From the NCBI RefSeq assembly GCF_012927105.1, contig NZ_JABBFV010000002.1, positions 248,001 through 312,000 of the forward strand: a stretch of 64,000 bases of DNA. Reading direction: 5' to 3'. Shown here in pieces: positions 35,603-43,225 of this stretch; within the stretch, counting starts at the first letter, position 1; each line of letters starts with the position of its first letter. The notes below the pieces were generated by a model that did not search any database, was not told the DNA's origin, and saw only the letters and a list, made by a program, of their open reading frames with translations. Source of the DNA: Sphingobium psychrophilum. Its GTDB lineage: Bacteria > Pseudomonadota > Alphaproteobacteria > Sphingomonadales > Sphingomonadaceae. A program made the position numbers and the translations under genes.

Positions 35603-36787
35603 ATGCAGGACGATCCCATTGTCATCGCAGGCTATGCCCGCACCCCCATGGGCGGGTTCCAGGGCGCATTGTCCTCGGTCAAGGCCACCGATCTGGGTGC
35701 CGCAGCGGTCAAGGCCGCGGTCGAGCGGGCAGGCGTGGCGGCCGATGCGATCGACCGCATCTATATGGGCTGCGTCCTGCCCGCTGGCCTGGGCCAGGCG
35801 CCGGCGCGACAAGCAGCGCTGGGCGCAGGGCTTGGCCTCAATACGGAGGCTACGACCGTCAACAAGATGTGCGGCTCCGGCATGCAGGCCGCGATCATGG
35901 CGCATGAGGCGCTCGCCAGTGGTGCAGCGGACATCGTGATCGCGGGTGGCATGGAAAGCATGAGCAACGCGCCCTATGCCCTGCCCAAGCATCGGTCCGG
36001 CGCGCGCATCGGCCATGACCGCGTGATCGACACGATGATGATGGACGGCCTGGAAGACGCCTATGAACCCGGCAAGGCGATGGGCGTGTTCGCGGAAGAA
36101 GCGGTGCGCGACTATCAGTTCACGCGCGAGGATCAGGACGCATACGCCATTCGTTCGCTCGAACGCGCCAATGCCGCGATCGGCAGCGGGGCGTTCGTGC
36201 GCGAGATCACGCCGGTCACGGTGAAGGGGCGCGGCGGCGACACGATCGTCGACACCGACGAGCAGCCGGGCAAGGCCAGGCCGGAGAAGATCCCGTCGTT
36301 GAAGCCCGCCTTCGTCAAGGACGGAACCATCACCGCCGCCAACGCCTCCTCCATATCGGACGGCGCGGCGGCGCTGGTCATGACGCGCGCCAGCGTGGCA
36401 GCGAAGCTGGGCCTCAAGCCCGTGGCGAAGGTCGTCGCCACTGCCGGCCATGCGCATGAGCCCTCCAAATTCGCGACCGCGCCGGTGCCGGCGATGCGCA
36501 AGGCGTTGGACAAGGTCGGCTGGTCGATCGCCGATGTCGATCTGTTCGAAGTCAATGAAGCCTTTGCCGTCGTCGCCATGATCGCTGCGAAGGAATTGGG
36601 CATCCCGGCCGACAAGATCAACGTCAATGGCGGCGCGACCGCGCTCGGCCATCCGATCGGCGCATCGGGCGCGCGCATTTTGGCGACGCTGATTGCGGCG
36701 CTCGAAACGCGCGGCCTGAAGCGCGGCGTGGCGAGCCTGTGCATCGGCGGCGGCGAAGCCACCGCCATGGCGATCGAACTGATCTGA
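35603..36787 (+). CDS. Acetyl-CoA C-acyltransferase (thiolase)
   Basis: 394 residues with an AGGAG site upstream. Active-site residues are visible: C90 in VNKMCGSGMQA, His in NGGATALGHPIGASGARI, and the second Cys in SLCIGGGEATAM. Length and motifs fit biosynthetic or degradative short-chain thiolases. With the acyl-CoA dehydrogenase before it and the hydroxyacyl-CoA dehydrogenase-like SDR after it, the likely role is the final cleavage of a 3-ketoacyl-CoA (for example 2-methylacetoacetyl-CoA in isoleucine breakdown) to acetyl-CoA and a shorter acyl-CoA. Confidence 0.93.
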   Translation: MQDDPIVIAGYARTPMGGFQGALSSVKATDLGAAAVKAAVERAGVAADAIDRIYMGCVLPAGLGQAPARQAALGAGLGLNTEATTVNKMCGSGMQAAIMAHEALASGAADIVIAGGMESMSNAPYALPKHRSGARIGHDRVIDTMMMDGLEDAYEPGKAMGVFAEEAVRDYQFTREDQDAYAIRSLERANAAIGSGAFVREITPVTVKGRGGDTIVDTDEQPGKARPEKIPSLKPAFVKDGTITAANASSISDGAAALVMTRASVAAKLGLKPVAKVVATAGHAHEPSKFATAPVPAMRKALDKVGWSIADVDLFEVNEAFAVVAMIAAKELGIPADKINVNGGATALGHPIGASGARILATLIAALETRGLKRGVASLCIGGGEATAMAIELI

Positions 36788-36800
36788 AGGAGACAGGGAA

Positions 36801-37562
36801 ATGGACATCAACGGCGTAGCAGCGATCGTTACCGGCGGCGCATCGGGCCTGGGCAGGGCGACGGCCACGATGCTGGCGCAGCAGGGTGCGAAGGTCGCGA
36901 TCTTCGACCTGAATGAGGAGGCCGGACGGGCGACCGCGCAAGCGCTGGGAGGTGTCTATGTCGCTGTCAACGTCGCCGATGACGCCAGCGTTTCGGCGGG
37001 CTTGGACGCGGCCCAAGCGGCGCACGGCGTCGCCCGCATCCTGGTCAATTGCGCCGGCATCGCGCCCGCGATCAAGACGGTGGGCAAGGAGAATGTTCCC
37101 CATCCGCTTGATGCCTTCGCCAAGACGGTGACGGTCAATCTGATCGGCAGTTTCAACATGATCGCCAAATTTTCCGCCTGGCTTGCCGCTGCGGGGGAGA
37201 TAGACGGCGAACGCGGCGTCATCGTCAACACCGCGTCGGTCGCGGCCTATGACGGACAGATCGGCCAGGCGGCGTATAGCGCGTCCAAGGGCGGCGTCGT
37301 CGGCATGACCCTGCCGATCGCCCGCGACCTGGCCCAGCACAAGATCCGGGTCATGACCATTGCGCCGGGCATTTTCCTGACGCCGATGCTGGAAGCCTTC
37401 CCGCAAAATGTGCAGGACGCGCTCGGCGCGCAGGTGCCGCACCCCAGCCGCCTGGGCAAACCATCCGAATATGCGCAGTTGGTGGAAAGCATCGTCCGCA
37501 ATCCGATGCTGAACGGCGAAGTCATCCGCCTGGACGGCGCGATCCGCATGGCGCCGCACTGA
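36801..37562 (+). CDS. SDR 3-hydroxyacyl-CoA dehydrogenase (HSD10-like)
   Basis: 253 residues with AAGGAGA before the start. The NAD motif is VTGGASGLGRATATML and DLNEEAG follows beta-2. Catalytic residues lie in NTASVAAYDGQIGQAAYSAS. FPQNVQDALGAQVPHPSRLG and LNGEVIRLDGAIRMAPH near the end are typical of type-II 3-hydroxyacyl-CoA / 2-methyl-3-hydroxybutyryl-CoA dehydrogenases. It completes a short acyl-CoA oxidation cassette; the enoyl-CoA hydratase needed between steps is not encoded here. Confidence 0.9.
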   Translation: MDINGVAAIVTGGASGLGRATATMLAQQGAKVAIFDLNEEAGRATAQALGGVYVAVNVADDASVSAGLDAAQAAHGVARILVNCAGIAPAIKTVGKENVPHPLDAFAKTVTVNLIGSFNMIAKFSAWLAAAGEIDGERGVIVNTASVAAYDGQIGQAAYSASKGGVVGMTLPIARDLAQHKIRVMTIAPGIFLTPMLEAFPQNVQDALGAQVPHPSRLGKPSEYAQLVESIVRNPMLNGEVIRLDGAIRMAPH

Positions 37563-37569
37563 TAAAAAG

Positions 37570-37601
37570 CCCCCGGACCGGCGTGCAGTCCGATCCGGGG
37601 G
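37570..37601 (-). terminator. Strong stem-loop terminator of the maltose operon (minus strand)
   Basis: CCCCCGGA (37570-37577) pairs with TCCGGGGG (37594-37601). On the minus strand the stem is followed by CTTTTT (37565-37570 region), which makes a Rho-independent terminator for GH97. The converging plus-strand operon ends eight bases before it and may use it too. Confidence 0.8.
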
Positions 37602-37610
37602 TGGGGAAGA

Positions 37611-37627
37611 CCGGCCTGAAAGGCCGG
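37611..37627. terminator. Small hairpin just downstream of GH97
   Basis: CCGGCCT (37611-37617) and AGGCCGG (37621-37627) form a tight hairpin with a three-base loop directly after the GH97 stop, in tandem with the larger terminator. Confidence 0.5.
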
Positions 37628-37632
37628 ATTCC

Positions 37633-39687
37633 TTATTGGCTGGGCACCAGCCGCATCGCCGCGCCGCCGCCCGGCGCCAGCCACAGATCGTAGCGATCGC
37701 CCTTGCTGATGGTCCTCGTCTCATAGGCGATCTTGTGCCGCGCGTCGGTCAGATAGGTCGCGCCTTCGCCATCCTTGTAGATGGTGGCGGTGTAGGCCTT
37801 GCCCGGCTCCAGATAATCGAAGCCCAGCGTCACCGTCCGCGCGGTCGCATCGTTGACGCCGCCGACATACCAGTTCGCGCTGTTGCGGTCCTTGCGCGCA
37901 AAGATCGCATAGTCACCCACTTCGCCCGCGATCAGATGGCTTTCGTTCCAGTCGGCCGGCACCTTGGATATGAAATCCAGTTCCCTGGGATATTTGGCCA
38001 GCGTCTCGACAAAGTCCGCCGCCATCTGGATCGGCGAATAGAGGGCGAGATAGAGGCCGAGCTGTTTCGCCAGCGTGGACGCCAGCGGTGCATGGCTCGC
38101 TCCCTCCAGGCTCAGCACGCCCGGCGTGAAGTCCATCGGGCCGGACAGCATCCGCGTATAGACCAGCGTCGGTTCATGGTCCGGCCCGTTCGCAAATGTG
38201 CCCCAGGCATTATATTCCATGCCGCGCGCGCCTTCGCGTCCGACCCAGTTGGGATAGGTGCGGCGCAGGCCGGTATCCTTGATCGGTTCGTGCGCGTTGA
38301 CCGCGACATGATATTTCGCTGCCGTCTCCACCACGCGCAGATGATGTTGCGCCATGCGCTGGCCGTCATGATATTCCATGCGGGTCTGGCCCGGCCGATC
38401 GCCCGGCGCGATGATCCCGCCTGCGTCCGCGACATAGCCGGTCTTGACGACATCGATGCCGAGGCCGCCATAAAGCTTCATCGCGTCGTCCAACTGCGCC
38501 TCATAATTGGCGATGTTGCCGCCGGTTTCATGATGGCCGATCAGGTGGACGCCTTTCTTCCTGGCATAGGCGGCCAGCCCCGGTAGGTCGAAATCGGGCG
38601 TGGACTGGGTGTAGCTGAAATCGTCGCCATGGCCGAACCAGTCGCCGTTCCAGCCCTTGTCCCATCCTTCGACCAGCACGCCGCGAAAGCCGTGTTTGGC
38701 GGCAAAATCGATATATTGCTTCGTCCGCGCGGTGGTCGCGCCGTGTTTCGGCCCTTCCGCCCACGTCCAGTCGCCCCGGATCATGCCCCACCAGATGCCG
38801 ATATATTTGGCGGGCTTGAACCAGCTGACGTCGCCTAGTCGGTTGGGTTCGTTGAGGTTCAATTCCAGATCATTTTCGACCAGTCCGGCGGCGTTGTCGG
38901 CGATGCGGATGGCGCGCCAAGGCGTGTTGAACGGCAAGTCGCGGATCACCCGCGCGCCCTGCGAGGAAGGGGAGAGGGTTGTGCGAAAGGTCTGGCCGGA
39001 CGCGCGCTTCAGCCAATAGGCCGCATAATCGACCAGCGCGGCTTCGTGGAAGCTCAGATGCGTGCCGTCGTCCAGCCGCATGGTGATGGGCGTATGGGCG
39101 GTAGAGACGGCATCGATCGACGTCTTCTGATAGACCTGTTCGTAGCGGTTCCATTCGCCACCCGGAATCCACCAGGCCTGCCCCTTGGGCGCGATGTCGA
39201 ACTCGGTCGTTTCGTCGGCGATCTTCATCGTTTTGAGGCCGGGCTGCTGCGGCAGCTCATAACGAAAGCCGACGCCATTATCGAACAGGCGGAAATGCAC
39301 GTTCATGAGCCGCGCGCCCTGGACATTCGACTGGCGGAAGCGGACCGTCACTTCATTATAGCGGTCGGTGACGAAGCGGCGCTCGCCCCAGGGCTGTTCC
39401 CATCGATCGTTGCCCTGGCCCTTGTCCGATCCCGCGATCGCAAAGCCGCGCGCCATGTTGAACCCGTCGGTCAGGATGAAACCCAGCTTGGATGGCGCGA
39501 TCAGCAGCCTGCCCTTGCGCGACAGCGACCAGGTGGGGCGGCTGTCATTGTCCGTGGAAACGGTCAGCACGATCGACCCGTCGGGCGAGGTGGAGGTGAC
39601 GGCGGGGCGCGCCTCCTGCGCAGAGGCCGGTGTCATGAAGACGAACGGAAGGGTCAGCGCGCAGGCGCGCAGCAACGGGTTCAGCAT
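37633..39687 (-). CDS. Secreted GH97 alpha-glucosidase (SusB-like)
   Basis: 684 residues with a Sec signal ending near PASAQ and an AAGGAG site before the start. GH97 N-terminal beta-sandwich (ITMRLDDGTHLSFHEAALVD, WRAIRIADNAAGL), catalytic barrel (FRGVLVEGWDKGWNGDWFGH, HLIGHHETGGNIANYEAQ, then VNAHEPIKDTGLRRTYPNW and GREGARGMEYNAW) and C-terminal beta domain (ANWYVGGVNDATARTVTLGF). The Glu residues in HEPIK and GMEYNAW fit the inverting, calcium-dependent SusB branch that cuts alpha-glucosidic bonds, not the retaining alpha-galactosidase branch. It would cleave malto-oligosaccharides in the periplasm. It is the last gene of the minus-strand maltose operon. Confidence 0.9.
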   Translation of the reverse strand: MLNPLLRACALTLPFVFMTPASAQEARPAVTSTSPDGSIVLTVSTDNDSRPTWSLSRKGRLLIAPSKLGFILTDGFNMARGFAIAGSDKGQGNDRWEQPWGERRFVTDRYNEVTVRFRQSNVQGARLMNVHFRLFDNGVGFRYELPQQPGLKTMKIADETTEFDIAPKGQAWWIPGGEWNRYEQVYQKTSIDAVSTAHTPITMRLDDGTHLSFHEAALVDYAAYWLKRASGQTFRTTLSPSSQGARVIRDLPFNTPWRAIRIADNAAGLVENDLELNLNEPNRLGDVSWFKPAKYIGIWWGMIRGDWTWAEGPKHGATTARTKQYIDFAAKHGFRGVLVEGWDKGWNGDWFGHGDDFSYTQSTPDFDLPGLAAYARKKGVHLIGHHETGGNIANYEAQLDDAMKLYGGLGIDVVKTGYVADAGGIIAPGDRPGQTRMEYHDGQRMAQHHLRVVETAAKYHVAVNAHEPIKDTGLRRTYPNWVGREGARGMEYNAWGTFANGPDHEPTLVYTRMLSGPMDFTPGVLSLEGASHAPLASTLAKQLGLYLALYSPIQMAADFVETLAKYPRELDFISKVPADWNESHLIAGEVGDYAIFARKDRNSANWYVGGVNDATARTVTLGFDYLEPGKAYTATIYKDGEGATYLTDARHKIAYETRTISKGDRYDLWLAPGGGAAMRLVPSQ

Positions 39688-39699
39688 TGGGGCGTCTCC

Positions 39700-41307
39700 T
39701 TATTCTTCGATGATCAGCGCGCCGAAGGGCGGCAGGGTGCCGGGTGTGGCGCCATTGACGGCGGACAGCAGCTTGTTGGTAGGGGCGATATCTTCGGGCC
39801 ATTCCGCCGGCTCGGCCGACAGATTGAACAGGCAGAGAAGCGACTGGCCATCGGCGGTGCGTCGGAACAGCAGCCGCTGATCGTCGGCGATGAGTATCTC
39901 AAAGCTACCATGGCGTAGCGCCGGGTTAGCCTTGCGCAGCGCCAGCATCGCGCGGGTGTGGTTCAGCAGCGACGCTGGGTCAGCCTCCTGCGCGTCGACC
40001 GCCAGCGCCAGATGATCCGCACCATGGGGCAGCCAGGGTTCGACGCTGGAAAAGCCCGCCTGCGCCGCATCGGTTGCCCATGGCAAAGGCGTGCGCGCGC
40101 CGTCGCGGGACAGGGTCAGCGGCCAATTGGCGATCGCCTCGGGATCTTGCAGCCGTTCGAAGGGGATATCGACCTGGGTGATCCCCAGTTCCTCGCCCTG
40201 ATAGAGGATGGCGTTGCCGCGTAGCGCGACCAGCAGCATCGCCTTCAAGCGCCCGAACGCCGGGCGATCCTCCGCCGCGCACCAGCGGGAAAGCGCGCGC
40301 GGCGCATCATGATTTTCGAACGCCCAGCTTGGCCAGCCCATGCCCGGTTCGCCCGGCCAGCGATCGACCGTGTCGGCCACCAGAGCGGGCGTCAGCGCAT
40401 CGGCATAGAGGAAGTTGAAGCCATAGGCGCTGTTGAGGTGGGTTTCGCCCGCCGTATAGGCCTTCATCTCCGTCTCGGAAAGGTCGCCGCCCACCTCCGC
40501 CACGGTGAAGATCGCGCCATATTCGTCGCATAGCGTGCGGATGCGCTTGATGAAATCGACCACGCCGGGGTGCGACTGGCTGTAGCGCTTGATCTGAAAA
40601 TCGAAGGACCGCGTGCGCGGCTTGCCCGTATCGGGCGCAGGCGGATTGTCGCGCAGCAGGGGATCGTGCATCGAATGGTTGAGCGCATCGAGGCGGAAGC
40701 CGTCCACGCCGCGATCCAGCCAGAAGCGCATCGCGTCCAGCAGCGCATCCTGCACCGCCGGGTTATGGACGTTGAGCTGCGGCTGGCTGGTCAAAAACTG
40801 ATGCATATAATATTGGCCGCGTCGCCCGTCCCAGGTCCAAGCCGGGCCGCCGAACACCGACTGCCAGTTGTTGGGCGGGGTGCCGTCTTCTTTGGGATCG
40901 ACCCAGACGAACCAGTCGGCCTTGTCGCCGGTCCGGCTGGCGCGGCTTTGCGCGAACCAATCATGCAGGTCCGACGTATGGGCATAGACCTGATCGATCG
41001 TGACTTTCAGGCCCAAATCATGCGCACGGGCGATCAGCGCATCGAAATCCGCCAGCGTGCCGAAGATCGGATCGACGTCGCAATAGTCCGCAATGTCATA
41101 ACCGAAATCGCGCATGGGAGAGGTGAAGAAGGGCGAAATCCAGATCGCGTCCGCGCCGAGCCGGGCAATATGCTCCAGTCGCTGCGTGATACCGTTCAGG
41201 TCGCCGATGCCGTCATGATTGCTGTCCTGAAAACTGCGCGGATAGATTTGATAGATCACCGCCCCCTTCCACCAGGGCTGATCGGTCGATGTCGTCGCAA
41301 GCGTCAT
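39700..41307 (-). CDS. GH13 alpha-glucosidase, cytosolic
   Basis: 535 residues with no signal peptide. GH13 regions in order: AIWISPFFTSPMRDFGYDIA, the nucleophile D207 in GVDGFRLDALNH, the acid/base E271 in FTVAEVGG, and D334 in FENHDAPRALS. The start MTLATTSTDQPWWKGAVIYQ and the GH13_23-like layout match sphingomonad and other alphaproteobacterial alpha-glucosidases that hydrolyse maltose and other alpha-glucosides. It lies 12 bases upstream of GH97 and 17 after the secreted GH13 gene. As a cytosolic enzyme it needs an inner-membrane maltose carrier, which is not encoded in this cluster. Confidence 0.9.
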   Translation of the reverse strand: MTLATTSTDQPWWKGAVIYQIYPRSFQDSNHDGIGDLNGITQRLEHIARLGADAIWISPFFTSPMRDFGYDIADYCDVDPIFGTLADFDALIARAHDLGLKVTIDQVYAHTSDLHDWFAQSRASRTGDKADWFVWVDPKEDGTPPNNWQSVFGGPAWTWDGRRGQYYMHQFLTSQPQLNVHNPAVQDALLDAMRFWLDRGVDGFRLDALNHSMHDPLLRDNPPAPDTGKPRTRSFDFQIKRYSQSHPGVVDFIKRIRTLCDEYGAIFTVAEVGGDLSETEMKAYTAGETHLNSAYGFNFLYADALTPALVADTVDRWPGEPGMGWPSWAFENHDAPRALSRWCAAEDRPAFGRLKAMLLVALRGNAILYQGEELGITQVDIPFERLQDPEAIANWPLTLSRDGARTPLPWATDAAQAGFSSVEPWLPHGADHLALAVDAQEADPASLLNHTRAMLALRKANPALRHGSFEILIADDQRLLFRRTADGQSLLCLFNLSAEPAEWPEDIAPTNKLLSAVNGATPGTLPPFGALIIEE

Positions 41308-41324
41308 AAGGGGCGTTCCGGCGG

Positions 41325-43157
41325 TTAGGGGTGGGCGGCGCAGACGGCGTAGCCGAAGGCGGGGAGGGACAAGGCGAGGCTGCCTGGCGCTTGCAGCGCG
41401 GCGGGGCAGGCGCCGATCAGCGACGTGAAGCCGCCGCTGGCCGGATCGACCGCGACATAACCGGAATAGGGCGTCGCGGCCGTATTGAAGGCGACCAGGA
41501 CTTCGCGGCCCGTATCGGGATCGATGCGGGATACGGCGAACAGGCCGGGCTTGTCCGAACTGTTGCGCAGGACAGTCGCGCCGCGCGACAGGGCCGGCGT
41601 GGCGCTGCGGATTTTCGCCAGCTTTGCAATTGCGCGATAGAGCGGATGGTCGGCATGGAAATTGTCGGTCGCGGTGGTCGATGCGGTGCCGACCAGCCTG
41701 TCCGCATTATATTCGGCAACCTTGGATGCGAACATGTCCTGCCGCGCCTGCTGGTCGTTGCCGGTGCCGGCGAAACCCTGCTCGTCGCCATAATAAAGCG
41801 TGGGCACGCCGCGCAGCGTCAGCAGCATCGCATGGCCCAGCAGGTCGCGCGCCAATTCCTCTTCCGCGCTCATGCCGGGCTTGGCCTGACGCAGGAACCA
41901 GGCGAAGCGGCCCGCATCATGATTGCCCAGGAAGGTCGGCAGTTGCAGCGCCGCCGCCTTCCCGCCTTCATAAAGGGCATCATCCTCCCCCAGCCGCGCC
42001 AGCATGTCGGTGCCGCTCTTGCCGCTGGCTGCATCGACGGCCGCGCGCATGAAGGCGAAGTCCAGCACGGCGGGAAATCCGGCGTTGCGCGTCCAACTGG
42101 CCAGCAATGCCGGGTCATAAGCGTCGGTGGCGACCTCCCCGAACACATGAAAATTCGGGATACCGTTCGCCGTGGCATGGGCGCGGATGGCGGGAATGAA
42201 GGCGCGCCAAAATTCCGCATTCACATGGCGCGCGGTGTCGATGCGGTATCCGTCGATGCCGAAGCGATCGATCCAGCCTTTATAGATGGCGATGAAGCCA
42301 GCCACCACGCGCGGGTCTTCGGTGGCAAGGTCGTCCAGCCCGACGAAATCGCCATATTGTGAACTCTCGCCCTTCCAGTCGGTGTCGCCGCGATTGTGAT
42401 AATAGACGGGGTCGTTGAGCCAGGCGGGGACTTTGACCCTTTCCTCGCCCTTCGGCACGACCGGGGTGTAGGCGAAGGCCGGATCGGTCAGCTTCGCCCA
42501 GTTCGCGGCGCTGCCATCCTGGTCGCCGGCGAAACCCGCATTGATCGGCGCGCCCGCCACGCCGCCACGGCGCGACCAGGGATAGTCGGCCTTACTGCGA
42601 TAGGACGCCGCGCTGGTCGGGCTTTCGCGATATTGGATCACATCGGCGGTATGGTTGGCGATGATGTCCATATAGACTTTCATGCCGCGCCCATGGGCGG
42701 CATCGACTAGCGCCTTGAAGTTGGCGTCGCTGCCGAAATGCGGATCGACGGTGGTGAAGTCGGTCACCCAATAGCCGTGATAGCCCGCGCTTTCCTGTCC
42801 CTGGGCACCCTGCACCGGCTTGTTTTTGAACACCGGTGCCAGCCAGATCGCAGTCGCGCCCAGCCCCTTGATATAGTCCAGCTTCGCGGTCAGCCCCTTC
42901 AGGTCGCCGCCATGATAGAAGGCGCGCGATGTGGGGTCATAGCCGGTCTGGAGCGGGCCGCCCTTCAGGCCGCCCTTGTCATTCTTGCGGTCGCCATTGG
43001 CGAAACGATCGGGCAGGACGAAATAGACGATCTCCTGTTCCGGGGTGCGGGCGCGCAAGTCGGCCAGCGTATCGGCCATCGCCAGCGGCGCGCCCAGGAG
43101 AGCCGCACCGATCCCGGCGACTGTCACGAAAAATCTCGTGGCCGTTCGACCCATCAT
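41325..43157 (-). CDS. Secreted GH13 amylase / cyclomaltodextrinase-like enzyme
   Basis: 610 residues from the ATG at 43157 (MMGRTATRFF), with AAAGGGG upstream. A signal peptide ends near PLAMA. GH13 motifs: VYFVLPDRFANGDRKNDKGG, AIWLAPVFKNKPVQG, the nucleophile Asp in GIDGYRIDTARHVN, the acid/base Glu in FHVFGEVATD, and FLGNHDAGRFAWFL. A C-terminal beta domain ends the protein. It would cut malto-oligosaccharides or starch outside the inner membrane. It lies between the TonB receptor gene (69-base gap) and the cytosolic alpha-glucosidase gene. Confidence 0.9.
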   Translation of the reverse strand: MMGRTATRFFVTVAGIGAALLGAPLAMADTLADLRARTPEQEIVYFVLPDRFANGDRKNDKGGLKGGPLQTGYDPTSRAFYHGGDLKGLTAKLDYIKGLGATAIWLAPVFKNKPVQGAQGQESAGYHGYWVTDFTTVDPHFGSDANFKALVDAAHGRGMKVYMDIIANHTADVIQYRESPTSAASYRSKADYPWSRRGGVAGAPINAGFAGDQDGSAANWAKLTDPAFAYTPVVPKGEERVKVPAWLNDPVYYHNRGDTDWKGESSQYGDFVGLDDLATEDPRVVAGFIAIYKGWIDRFGIDGYRIDTARHVNAEFWRAFIPAIRAHATANGIPNFHVFGEVATDAYDPALLASWTRNAGFPAVLDFAFMRAAVDAASGKSGTDMLARLGEDDALYEGGKAAALQLPTFLGNHDAGRFAWFLRQAKPGMSAEEELARDLLGHAMLLTLRGVPTLYYGDEQGFAGTGNDQQARQDMFASKVAEYNADRLVGTASTTATDNFHADHPLYRAIAKLAKIRSATPALSRGATVLRNSSDKPGLFAVSRIDPDTGREVLVAFNTAATPYSGYVAVDPASGGFTSLIGACPAALQAPGSLALSLPAFGYAVCAAHP

Positions 43158-43225
43158 GGGCACCCCTTTGCTTGAACCTTGGGAAAAGGCCCGGCGACGA
43201 CAAGGCCGCCGGGCCACTCTACACA